DNA of 12,768 bases, from NCBI GenBank assembly GCA_934675045.1, contig CAKUPI010000029.1:1-12768 (forward strand), read 5' to 3'. Both the position numbers and the translations under genes were made by a program. Within the stretch, counting starts at the first letter, position 1, and every line of letters begins with the position of its first letter. The stretch comes from an uncultured Eubacteriales bacterium (GTDB lineage Bacteria > Bacillota > Clostridia > Oscillospirales > Butyricicoccaceae). Below are positions 6,960-12,768 of the stretch, piece by piece. The notes beneath the pieces are model-generated. The model was not told the DNA's origin and searched no databases. It was given only the letters and a program-made list of their open reading frames with translations.

Positions 6960-7718
6960 TTAGTTATTGATGGTCCAGTGCAGAATCCGGGCCTTCAGCA
7001 AATCAAACAGGTACATGATGATGACCAGCACGATGGCCATGAAAATAAAACCCACGCCCACCAGGTCGAACCGGCCGAAATCCGAGTAATACTGAATAAA
7101 ATAGCCCATTCCGGAGGTGGCGCCGAACATCTCGGCCACGGCCAGCAGCATAAAGGCCAGCTTTAAGGCGATGGTGCAGCCCGACAGAATGGACGGCGAG
7201 GCCGCCGGCAGCATGATGCGGAAGAGCAGCTGCATTCTCGGAATCTCCAGCGTGGCGGCGTTTTCCAGATAGCGGCGGTCGATGGTCATCACCGCGGTGA
7301 TGGTGGTTCCGAGAATAATCCAGAAGCACCCGAGGAAAATGATGAAGATGGAGGCGATGCGGAACGACGGGAACAGGTTGATGGCGTAGGGCGTCAAAAG
7401 CGTGACGGGAATGGCGCTGAACGCGTTGATGTAGGGGGTCAGGTTTTTGCGCACGCGCTTTTTGGAGCCGACGAAGGAGCCCAGCGCGATTCCGAGCACA
7501 ACGGCCAGCGCATAGGCGATCACCAGCAGCGAGAGCGAGCTTTTCAGGCCCTCCAGCAGCTGGCCGATGTACTCCCGAAACAGGCCCGGCACTGTGGTGA
7601 TGCTGTGAAACAGGAAGGAATTCAACACATGGAATACATCGGTCAGCAATACATAGCCCACAAGGATGCCGATGAAAATCAGGATGATCCCCAACCGATC
7701 TTTTAAAAACTTTGGCAT
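6960..7718 (-). CDS. ABC importer permease, SsuC/TauC (NitT/TauT) type
   Basis: A 252-residue inner-membrane protein with about six hydrophobic segments, beginning with a helix at residues 10-28. It carries the BPD-transporter inner-membrane signature in 'YLENAATLEIPRMQLLFRIMLPAASPSIL'-like sequence (the coupling loop that contacts the ATPase), read here in two pieces: 'ENAATLEIPRMQ' and 'FRIMLPAASPSIL'. The usual glycine after 'AATL' is glutamate. Length and helix arrangement fit SsuC/TauC-type permeases for sulfonates, nitrate, taurine or thiamine precursors. I chose ATG 7718, which has AAGGAG 10 nt upstream, over the in-frame GTG 7754. The gene lies 110 nt after the binding-protein gene, separated by an RNA hairpin, and 25 nt before the first methyltransferase gene, tying uptake to methyl transfer. 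Confidence 0.93.
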   Translation of the reverse strand: MPKFLKDRLGIILIFIGILVGYVLLTDVFHVLNSFLFHSITTVPGLFREYIGQLLEGLKSSLSLLVIAYALAVVLGIALGSFVGSKKRVRKNLTPYINAFSAIPVTLLTPYAINLFPSFRIASIFIIFLGCFWIILGTTITAVMTIDRRYLENAATLEIPRMQLLFRIMLPAASPSILSGCTIALKLAFMLLAVAEMFGATSGMGYFIQYYSDFGRFDLVGVGFIFMAIVLVIIMYLFDLLKARILHWTINN

Positions 7719-7781
7719 TTTCCGTATTCTCCTTTTAAAAAAGGTGGCTTGCACAGCACCTCAAAGTGCGGCAAATAGGCA

Positions 7782-7816
7782 ATACAGCACACGCCTGCGT
7801 CCGGCATGCGCTGTAT
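7782..7816 (-). promoter_or_regulatory. Intercistronic RNA hairpin between binding protein and permease genes
   Basis: In the minus-strand transcript, ATACAGC-G-CATGCC and GGCGTG-U-GCUGUAU pair as a 14-bp stem around a 7-nt loop (GGACGCA). Two of the pairs are G-U wobbles that would be A-C mismatches in plus-strand RNA, so the fold is specific to the operon transcript. It begins 12 nt after the binding-protein stop codon and has no U-run after it, so it is not a standard terminator. Such hairpins often shield the upstream mRNA end, giving an excess of binding protein over permease; partial attenuation is also possible. Confidence 0.65.
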
Positions 7817-7828
7817 CCCTTTTTTCTG

Positions 7829-8989
7829 TTACTGGTTGTTGGTGTTGAACTGCTCCATCTTGTCCTTGAAGAACTGGCTGTCCGGGTAGTCCTCAAGCAG
7901 AGACTCCAGCGCCCGCTTGTAAATGGAGGAGTTCATGTGGTCGTTCAGATTGATGTCGCCGGTGGTCAGATAGCCGAAGTTGGCCATCTTGTCCCACATT
8001 TTCTGCACGCTGTTGGTAAAGGGGTCGGTGTCGTACTTCATGTGCGGGCTCAGCACAAAGCTGTCCGCCGTCTCTTTTTGCAGGTCCAGATTCTTCACCA
8101 CAAGGTCGGAAACCTCCTGCATGTTGTCCTGCATGTATTCCTCGGCGCGCAGGTAGGAGCGCAGCATACGGTACAGCGTTTCCTCGTTTTCGTTCAGGAA
8201 GGTGTTGGTGCACAGCATACGGCAGCAGGAGTGGTTGGGCCACAGATCGTCGGGCCACATTTTGACTTCCAGCCCAAGATCGCGGGCCTGAATCTGATAG
8301 CCGGTGGCCGTGGCGCCGAAGTCGACCTCGCCCTTCATGACGGCCTGCAGCACGTCGGTGTTCTTTTTGTACTCGATGAACTCGATCATGTCCGGGTCGT
8401 CCGCTTGACCGACGACGGTGGTACCGCCGTAGGTGTAGGAGTAGCCGGCGTCATACAGAATGCCCTTCAGCACGATGTCCGGCGTGCCGCCGCGGGTGAT
8501 GCCGATCTTTTTGCCCTTGAAGCTGTCCAGGTCCTTGTACTCCATCTCCGGCTTTCCGTAAACCGGCGTTTCGCCGATGATCATGTACCCGGCGAAGATG
8601 TTGAAGTCCTGCCCGTTGGCAATCTGGGTCAGCGGACCGCCGGTGCCGTAGGTGGAAAGAACATCCACCTGATCGGCGGCCAGCGCCGAGGCGGCGTCCG
8701 ACAGGTTGCTCAGCCAGACCATCTCTACCTCAAGGCCCTCTTCCTCGTTAAAGCCGTGCTCGTCGGCGATGAACTGGAACACCTGGCCGGAGGTGGGCTG
8801 GGCGGCGACGCGAATCTTCAGCACGTCTTTCTTTTCTTCCTGCTGTTCCTTCTGCGTTTCGCTGCCCTGCGCAGCCGAGTTGTCGGGGGTTTTGGTCTCT
8901 TGGTTCGGGGTCTTTGCCGCGCTTGCGCAGCCGGCGGCCGACAGCAGCATCATCGCCGCCAGCAGAAGGCCAATGAGTCTTTTCTTCAT
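7829..8989 (-). CDS. ABC importer substrate-binding lipoprotein, NitT/TauT/NMT1-like
   Basis: A 386-residue secreted protein. Residues 1-20 are a lipoprotein signal (basic start, hydrophobic core, 'LLSAAG') with Cys21 as the lipidated residue, followed by a Q/E/T-rich tether to about residue 55. The mature part, from 'LKIRVAAQPTSGQVFQFIADEHGFNEEEGLEVEMVWL', has the periplasmic-binding-protein II fold used for sulfonates, nitrate, taurine or pyrimidine precursors, with 'FKGKKIGITRGGTPDIVL' as the family-like ligand-loop region. An unusual Cys-Cys-Arg-Met-Leu-Cys cluster lies at 255-260. The ligand cannot be named; the context suggests a methylated compound for the downstream corrinoid enzymes. 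ATG 8989 has AAGGAG 10 nt upstream. It follows the ATPase gene by 73 nt and is followed by an RNA hairpin. Confidence 0.93.
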   Translation of the reverse strand: MKKRLIGLLLAAMMLLSAAGCASAAKTPNQETKTPDNSAAQGSETQKEQQEEKKDVLKIRVAAQPTSGQVFQFIADEHGFNEEEGLEVEMVWLSNLSDAASALAADQVDVLSTYGTGGPLTQIANGQDFNIFAGYMIIGETPVYGKPEMEYKDLDSFKGKKIGITRGGTPDIVLKGILYDAGYSYTYGGTTVVGQADDPDMIEFIEYKKNTDVLQAVMKGEVDFGATATGYQIQARDLGLEVKMWPDDLWPNHSCCRMLCTNTFLNENEETLYRMLRSYLRAEEYMQDNMQEVSDLVVKNLDLQKETADSFVLSPHMKYDTDPFTNSVQKMWDKMANFGYLTTGDINLNDHMNSSIYKRALESLLEDYPDSQFFKDKMEQFNTNNQ

Positions 8990-9062
8990 AAGTTGTTTTC
9001 TCCTTCGTCTTTCTATTCAAAATACACGTGGACGTGTGAAGTCCCTTGGGGAAGCGCCCGCG

Positions 9063-9866
9063 CTATTTGCCGGCGTCTTTGGCGGCGCGCTCCTGCGCGT
9101 CGCTGTGGATCAGCTTGATCAGGTGGTTGCGCAGCGCGGCAATGTTCGGATCGGTGTACATGTTCTGGCGGTTGGGATGCTCCTGCCCCTCAAAGGAGTG
9201 GCTGTACATCACCTTGGCCGGCGACTGGCTGAGCACATAGATGTCGGTGGCCAGCAGCAGCGCCTCGTCGACCTCGTGTGTCACGAAAAAGATAGTCTTG
9301 CGCTGCCCCTCCTCCTGCTGCCACAGCTTGAGCACAAGGTCCTGCAATTTGGCCTTGGTCACGGCGTCAAGGGATCCGAACGGCTCGTCCATCAGCAGAA
9401 TGGGCGGATCGATGGCAAAGGCGCGGGCAATGCCGCAGCGCTGCTTCTGTCCGCCGGAAAGCTCGCCGGGCAGCTTGTCGTACAGCGATTCGTCCATGCC
9501 GACGTTCTTCATCCAGTGCAGCGCCCGCTCTTTGCGCTCATCTTTTTTCATTTCCGGGTAACGGCGCTCCAGCGCGATGGTGATGTTTTCACCGGCGCTC
9601 ATCCAGGGAAACAGGCCGTAGTCCTGAAACACCACGCCGCGCTGAAGCCCGGCCCCCCGCACAGGCGCTCCGTCCACCTGAATACTGCCCGCGCTGGGCG
9701 TCTCCAGCCCGGCCAGCAGGCGCAGCAGCGTGCTTTTTCCGCAGCCGGACTGCCCGAGCAGGCAGACAAAATCCCCGGCCTTTACATGCATATTGATGTC
9801 TTCCAAAATCACTTCATGGCTGTCGGCGTAGGAAAACTTCAGATGTTCAACATCCACATTCAGCAC
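9063..9866 (-). CDS. ABC importer ATPase, SsuB/TauB (NitT/TauT) type
   Basis: A 267-residue ATPase from the chosen GTG start, the usual length for SsuB/TauB. Walker A is at residues 38-46 (GQSGCGKST), followed by the Q-loop 'VFQDYGLFPW', the ABC signature 'LSGGQKQRCGIARAF', Walker B 'PPILLMDEP', a D-loop 'GSLDAVTK' and the switch histidine 'FFVTHEVDEALLL'. I place the start at GTG 9866 because a strong AGGAAGAGGGGG lies 8 nt upstream and the protein then begins 'MLNVDVEHLKFSY' as relatives do. In-frame ATG 9959 (298 residues) is possible but has a weak site, and a still longer frame to 10106 would cross the promoter. It is the first gene of the operon and powers the permease and binding protein encoded downstream. 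Confidence 0.94.
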   Translation of the reverse strand: MLNVDVEHLKFSYADSHEVILEDINMHVKAGDFVCLLGQSGCGKSTLLRLLAGLETPSAGSIQVDGAPVRGAGLQRGVVFQDYGLFPWMSAGENITIALERRYPEMKKDERKERALHWMKNVGMDESLYDKLPGELSGGQKQRCGIARAFAIDPPILLMDEPFGSLDAVTKAKLQDLVLKLWQQEEGQRKTIFFVTHEVDEALLLATDIYVLSQSPAKVMYSHSFEGQEHPNRQNMYTDPNIAALRNHLIKLIHSDAQERAAKDAGK

Positions 9867-9912
9867 ATGACATTCCCCCTCTTCCTTTTCTCGCAGAATC
9901 AAATACGGCTTT

Positions 9913-9929
9913 GCGCCAAGGCCCGGCGC
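9913..9929 (-). promoter_or_regulatory. Small leader hairpin upstream of the ATPase gene
   Basis: In the predicted 5' leader, GCGCC and GGCGC can pair around a 7-nt loop. The stem is only 5 bp and could be chance in GC-rich DNA. It lies about 45 nt before the GTG start and does not cover the ribosome binding site. Confidence 0.25.
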
Positions 9930-9977
9930 CAGCCCATTTGAGGATTCCAAAAAATTCATTTCTTCGCGCCAAAGATA

Positions 9978-10006
9978 TTTATATAGCAATTCGAATAAAA
10001 TTGCAA
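9978..10006 (-). promoter_or_regulatory. Sigma-A type promoter of the import/methyltransferase operon
   Basis: On the minus strand, TTGCAA (10001-10006) is followed after exactly 17 nt by TATAAA (9978-9983), in a markedly AT-rich island within GC-rich DNA. Transcription would begin near 9971, giving a leader of about 105 nt before GTG 9866. Repeated AATT-containing inverted motifs (for example CAATT and AATTG separated by 7 nt) overlap the -35 region and could be an operator; that is speculative. No other promoter this good is seen down to the left edge. Confidence 0.75.
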
Positions 10007-10224
10007 ATTGGAATTTTACATCTTCCGCCCCGCGCTTATTACATTTGCCTATGAAACAGTCATATTGCTGACGAAACCGAAAGCCCTTTCCCCGCGCCTG
10101 CGGCATTTTTCACAGAAATCGGGCCTGCGGTTTCCGCAGAGCGGAATGTTTTTATGCTTCTTTGCATATTTCCGGCGGTGCGGCGGCGCTTTCGCGCTGT
10201 ACCGCAGCAATACATCCGGGCGGC

Positions 10225-10263
10225 AAAAAGCCCGCCGCAGCCGGGAACGGCTTTGCGGCGGGC
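10225..10263 (-). terminator. Rho-independent terminator of the right-hand gene block
   Basis: In the minus-strand transcript, GCCCGCCGC and GCGGCGGGC form a 9-bp GC stem, extended by AGCC/GGCT after a small internal bulge, around a short loop, followed directly by UUUUU (10229-10225). It lies about 55 nt past the GNAT stop codon and separates the right-hand block from the operon whose promoter is at 9978-10006. Confidence 0.9.
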
Positions 10264-10318
10264 CTCTTCGTCGGATTGTATGCTGTTCAGGGCGGCGCCT
10301 GAGGCGCCCCCGGCTTTT

Positions 10319-11146
10319 TTACAGGGCAAGCTCCATTGTGATGAGATCGTCGCCCGCCGCTCGGAAGCCGTTTTGCTGAAGAAAGGCCTCCAGACCGGGG
10401 TTTTCGAGCGCGAAGTTGCACAAAAGCTGCCCCGCTCCCTGCCGTGCGGCCAGCCGCTGCGCGAAGGCCAGACCGCGGCCGCGGTCGCCTTCCAGCAGGG
10501 CGATGTGCAGCCCCTTGCCGGGCTGAAAGCGCGCGCCGGCCACCATCACCGTGCCGCTCTGCGCGTGCCGCCACAGCCTTCCGTTTTGCGCAAGGCCGCG
10601 GCAGGTCGCCTCGTTGAGGCGGTAATAGGTGCGGTTCATCACGACGTAGCCGTTATAGCGCCCGAACCACGGCTCGAGCAGCGCAAACGCCTCGTCGGGC
10701 GAGACGGGCGAAAAGTCCTCTTCGCCGCCGCCCTGCGCGGCCGGCAGGGTGTACTCGCGAAACTGCGCCGCCTTTTGCAGGCCGAACCTGCGGGCCAGCT
10801 CGGCGCTTGCGACGTTGTGGATTCCGGTGTACATGCGCAGCGCGGTGCAGCCGAGCGCCTCGGCCTGCTCCATGTAACGGCGGTAAATGGCCGTTCCCAC
10901 GCCCTTTCGCTGCCATTCCGGTGCGACGCGCAGCGCTTCCAGCCAGCCTGAGCCATCCCACATCACCGTCAGCTTGCCGATGCCGGTCAGCTCGCCGCCG
11001 GCAAAGACGCCGGTCAGCTCGCCCTGCGTCGTCTGAAAATACTCGTAAACGTCCGCCAGATAGCAGTGGTTGCCCATCGCGGCCTTTTCCACGCGCAGCG
11101 CCGCGGCCAAATGCTCCGGCGCAATGGGTTTCAGTGTGTATTCCAA
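10319..11146 (-). CDS. GNAT family N-acetyltransferase with C-terminal extension
   Basis: A 275-residue protein from the chosen start. Residues 1-140 are a GNAT domain: 'GELTGVFAGGELTGIGKLTVMW' (strands 2-4), then motif A 'LRVAPEWQRKGVGTAIYRRYMEQAEALG', whose Q/R-x-x-G-x-G/A loop binds the acetyl-CoA pyrophosphate, then 'NVASAELARRFGLQ' (motif B region). The C-terminal 130 residues look like a second, degenerate GNAT-like half without a clear CoA loop. The acceptor is unknown. No ATG fits. I prefer TTG 11146, preceded by GGAGAAAGGA and giving 'MEYTLKPIAPEHL'; GTG 11170 and TTG 11191 are alternatives. It is the last gene of the right-hand block, 57 nt after the VOC gene and before a strong terminator. 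Confidence 0.85.
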   Translation of the reverse strand: MEYTLKPIAPEHLAAALRVEKAAMGNHCYLADVYEYFQTTQGELTGVFAGGELTGIGKLTVMWDGSGWLEALRVAPEWQRKGVGTAIYRRYMEQAEALGCTALRMYTGIHNVASAELARRFGLQKAAQFREYTLPAAQGGGEEDFSPVSPDEAFALLEPWFGRYNGYVVMNRTYYRLNEATCRGLAQNGRLWRHAQSGTVMVAGARFQPGKGLHIALLEGDRGRGLAFAQRLAARQGAGQLLCNFALENPGLEAFLQQNGFRAAGDDLITMELAL

Positions 11147-11203
11147 AGCTCGCTCATCCTTTCTCCGCACAGACAAAATCCCATCCTGCAAGGGGTGTGC
11201 CGG

Positions 11204-11560
11204 TCAGCGCTCGGGGACGATTTCCAGCCAGTAGCCGTCGGGGTCCTCGATGAAATAAATGCCCATCTGGGCGTTTTCCAGACAGATGCAGCCCATTTGC
11301 GCGTGTTTTTCATGCATTTGCTCGTAATCGGGCACGGTGAAGGCCAGATGGAACTCGCACTCCCCCAGGTCATAGGGCTGGGTGCGCCCGTGCAGCCAGG
11401 TCAGCTCCAGCTGAAAGCCGGTGACGCCGTCGCCGAGATACACAAGGGTAAAGTCCTCTTTTTCCACGCGGCGCACCTCGCAAAGGCCCAGCGCCCGGCT
11501 GTAAAAGTCCAGACTGCGCTGCAAATCGAGCACGTTGATGTTCATGTGGGCAAAACGCAT
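11204..11560 (-). CDS. Glyoxalase I-like VOC family protein (lactoylglutathione lyase type)
   Basis: A 118-residue protein with two beta-alpha-beta-beta-beta repeats. The four glyoxalase I metal ligands are in place: His5 ('FAHMNI'), Glu52 ('QLELTW'), His71 ('FHLAFTV') and Glu113 ('YWLEIVP'), close to their positions in the E. coli nickel enzyme. 'RSLDFYSRALG' and 'IEDPDGYWLEI' are strong family motifs. The enzyme would convert the hemithioacetal of methylglyoxal and a thiol into a lactoyl thioester in the cytoplasm; in clostridia the thiol may not be glutathione. ATG 11560 follows a strong GAGGAGG, 12 nt after the deaminase stop codon, so the two are co-transcribed. Other VOC activities remain possible. 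Confidence 0.9.
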   Translation of the reverse strand: MRFAHMNINVLDLQRSLDFYSRALGLCEVRRVEKEDFTLVYLGDGVTGFQLELTWLHGRTQPYDLGECEFHLAFTVPDYEQMHEKHAQMGCICLENAQMGIYFIEDPDGYWLEIVPER

Positions 11561-11572
11561 GGTCTTTCCTCC

Positions 11573-12067
11573 TCAGTATGTATTGAGCTGGTCCTCGGGC
11601 AGAACGTCGTCCTCTTCAATCCAGCGGACGACGGGGTAAACGGTGTAATGCTCGGCGTCGTTGCGCACGACGACCGATTCGATGCCGGCGTTGATGATGA
11701 GGCGGCGGCACATGTTGCAGGGGCTGGCGTCGGGCACCAGCTTCCCCGTGGCGACGTCCTTCATGGCAAGGTAGAGGGTGGCGCCCAGCATTTCCTCGCG
11801 CGAGGCGGCGATGATGGCGTTGGCCTCGGCGTGCACCGAGCGGCACAGCTCGTACCGCTGTCCGCGCGGAACGCCCAGCTTTTCGCGGCGGCACGAGCCG
11901 ATGTCGCAGCAGTTGCCGCGGCCGCGCGGCGCACCGGCGTAGCCGGTCGAAACGATGACGTCGTTTTTGACGATGATGGCGCCGACGTTGCGGCGCAGGC
12001 AGGTGCCGCGCTCGAGCACCGTTTCGGCGATGTCAAGGTAATAGTTCTGCTTGTCTCTTCTGTTCAT
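11573..12067 (-). CDS. dCMP deaminase family protein (ComEB-like)
   Basis: A 164-residue zinc-dependent deaminase. The catalytic zinc motif is His79-Ala-Glu81 ('VHAEANAI') with Cys117 and Cys120 ('SPCNMC'), and Glu81 is the expected proton shuttle. The insert 'GNCCDIGSCRRE' (Cys53, Cys54, Cys59) before the catalytic histidine is typical of deoxycytidylate deaminases rather than cytidine deaminases. It would convert dCMP to dUMP for thymidylate synthesis; the same family includes the competence-associated ComEB proteins, and there are no competence genes around it here. ATG 12067 follows AAAGGG. It starts 13 nt after the upstream ABC ATPase and ends 12 nt before the VOC gene, so it sits inside a short operon. 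Confidence 0.93.
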   Translation of the reverse strand: MNRRDKQNYYLDIAETVLERGTCLRRNVGAIIVKNDVIVSTGYAGAPRGRGNCCDIGSCRREKLGVPRGQRYELCRSVHAEANAIIAASREEMLGATLYLAMKDVATGKLVPDASPCNMCRRLIINAGIESVVVRNDAEHYTVYPVVRWIEEDDVLPEDQLNTY

Positions 12068-12080
12068 GGTTCATCCCTTT

Positions 12081-12746
12081 CTAATCGGCTGTCACTCTTC
12101 CGTTTTCCATGCGCACAATGCGGTCGGCGCGGGCGGCGACCGCGGGGTCGTGTGTGATCAGAAGAACCGTCCGGCCCTCTCTGTGAATACCCTCGAGCAG
12201 CTCCATGACGCCGGCGGCCGAGGGCGCGTCGAGGTTGCCGGTCGGTTCGTCGGCCAAAATGATGCGGGGCTGCCCCACCAGCGCGCGGGCAATGGCGACG
12301 CGCTGCTGCTGGCCGCCCGAAAGCTCGGACGGCAGGTGCTCCATCCGCCTGTCCAGCCCCACCATGCGCAGCGCGCGTTCGGCCTTTTCCCGCCGCACGG
12401 CGGGCGCTTCGCCGCGAAAGGCCAGCGGCAGCTCGACGTTTTTCCGCGCCGACATGCCGCTCACCAGATTGAAATGCTGAAAAACGAAGCCGATTTCACG
12501 GTTGCGCACGGCGGCCATCTCCGCGCCGCACAGGCGCTGCACCGGCGCGCCGAACAGCAGGTACTGCCCGCTCGTCGGCTCGTCAAGGCAGCCGACAATG
12601 TGCATCAGGGTGGACTTTCCCGACCCCGACGCGCCGATGATGGAGACAAACTCTCCGCTTTTTACGCGCAGCGAAACGTCGCGCAGAGCGTGGACGCGCC
12701 GTCCCTTTTGGCGATAAACCCTGCTGATATGGGATAATTCGATCAC
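12081..12746 (-). CDS. ABC transporter ATP-binding protein, MacB/LolD type
   Basis: A complete 221-residue ATPase with every key motif: Walker A at residues 38-46 (GASGSGKST), Q-loop '[13 protein letters not shown]', signature '[15 protein letters not shown]', Walker B '[13 protein letters not shown]' and switch histidine 'LLITHDP'. The 'ADEPTGNLD' form and the length are typical of MacB/LolD/FtsE-type exporters. Its start is GTG 12746, with GAGGAG 8 nt upstream; the nearby ATG lies in another frame. No matching permease follows it, because the next gene is the deaminase, so the partner is probably encoded upstream beyond the right edge. It is distinct from the ATPase truncated at the left edge (Walker A GHSGCGKST there). 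Confidence 0.95.
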   Translation of the reverse strand: MIELSHISRVYRQKGRRVHALRDVSLRVKSGEFVSIIGASGSGKSTLMHIVGCLDEPTSGQYLLFGAPVQRLCGAEMAAVRNREIGFVFQHFNLVSGMSARKNVELPLAFRGEAPAVRREKAERALRMVGLDRRMEHLPSELSGGQQQRVAIARALVGQPRIILADEPTGNLDAPSAAGVMELLEGIHREGRTVLLITHDPAVAARADRIVRMENGRVTAD

Positions 12747-12768
12747 AGGTCATGCTCCTCTTTTATTT

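Larger units (their letters stand above)
9867..10318. other. Intergenic region between the two transcription units
   Basis: This 452-nt gap between the GNAT stop and the ATPase start holds the terminator (10225-10263), the promoter (9978-10006) and the ATPase leader. It also has a 6-bp perfect inverted repeat, CTGCGG-TTT-CCGCAG, at 10125-10139 and a GGCGCC-TGA-GGCGCC repeat at 10294-10308. I see no convincing gene, no tRNA and no B12-box sequence GCCACTG of a cobalamin riboswitch on the minus strand. The stretch 10030-10224 is otherwise unexplained. Confidence 0.7.

Noticed and set aside
8990..9062. Possible second promoter (TTCACA) and a 5-bp inverted repeat ACACG/CGTGT before the binding-protein gene
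   Set aside because: No acceptable -10 hexamer at 16-18 nt spacing, and the short repeat at 9024-9037 is within chance expectation.
7766..9941. Two overlapping long plus-strand frames opposite the importer genes
   Set aside because: Antisense shadows of the binding protein and ATPase, with no motifs of their own.
10294..10320. GGCGCC repeat followed by a T-run on the plus strand, resembling a plus-strand terminator
   Set aside because: There is no plus-strand gene upstream to terminate, the T-run is separated from the stem, and it coincides with the GNAT stop codon region.
10008..10379. Plus-strand open frame of 123 codons in the intergenic region
   Set aside because: Spans the terminator and promoter of the opposite strand, shows no family motif and has Arg/Ser-rich composition.

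Overview
The window is a G+C-rich stretch (about 60% by eye) in which every supported gene lies on the minus strand, so transcription runs from high to low coordinates. Low-GC-style ribosome binding sites (AAGGAG-like), a type II lipoprotein signal with a Q/E/T-rich linker, and anaerobic corrinoid/Fe-S enzymes all point to an anaerobic Firmicute. My guess is a high-GC clostridial lineage such as Oscillospirales or a relative. This is inference, because there is no rRNA or marker gene in the window.

Right-hand block (about 12746 to 10225): a MacB/LolD-type ABC ATPase, a dCMP/cytidine-type deaminase, a glyoxalase I-like VOC protein and a GNAT acetyltransferase are closely spaced. They end at a strong intrinsic terminator (10225-10263). 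They look like ordinary housekeeping and stress genes.

Central block (10006 to 1862), the main interest: a near-consensus sigma-A promoter (TTGCAA, 17 nt, TATAAA) drives what looks like one long operon. In order it encodes a NitT/TauT/SsuABC-type importer (ATPase, lipoprotein binding protein, permease), a UroD-fold corrinoid methyltransferase, a corrinoid carrier protein (D-x-H-x-x-G), a second UroD-fold methyltransferase, a compact RACo-type [2Fe-2S]/ASKHA reductive activator, and a third, short UroD-fold protein that lacks the usual zinc-ligand histidine. This is a self-contained import-plus-demethylation module: take up a methylated compound, move its methyl group to the Co(I) corrinoid protein, pass it on, and reactivate the cobalt when it oxidises. 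The substrate is not evident. There is no MttB-, MtaB- or MtrH-type protein, so the UroD-fold proteins must cover both methyl transfers or rely on an acceptor enzyme encoded elsewhere.

Left-hand block (1789 to 1): with no terminator visible after the third UroD protein, the operon probably continues into a four-helix DUF4418-like membrane protein with paired Cys/Met motifs, an FtsX/MacB-type ABC permease and its ATPase, which is cut off by the window edge. This looks like a dedicated export or membrane-stress module attached to the methyltransferase operon.

Several starts were moved from the longest ORF to an internal codon with a ribosome binding site: ATPase GTG 9866, permease ATG 7718, DUF4418 ATG 1789, GNAT TTG 11146. 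Long plus-strand open frames are antisense shadows of these GC-rich genes.
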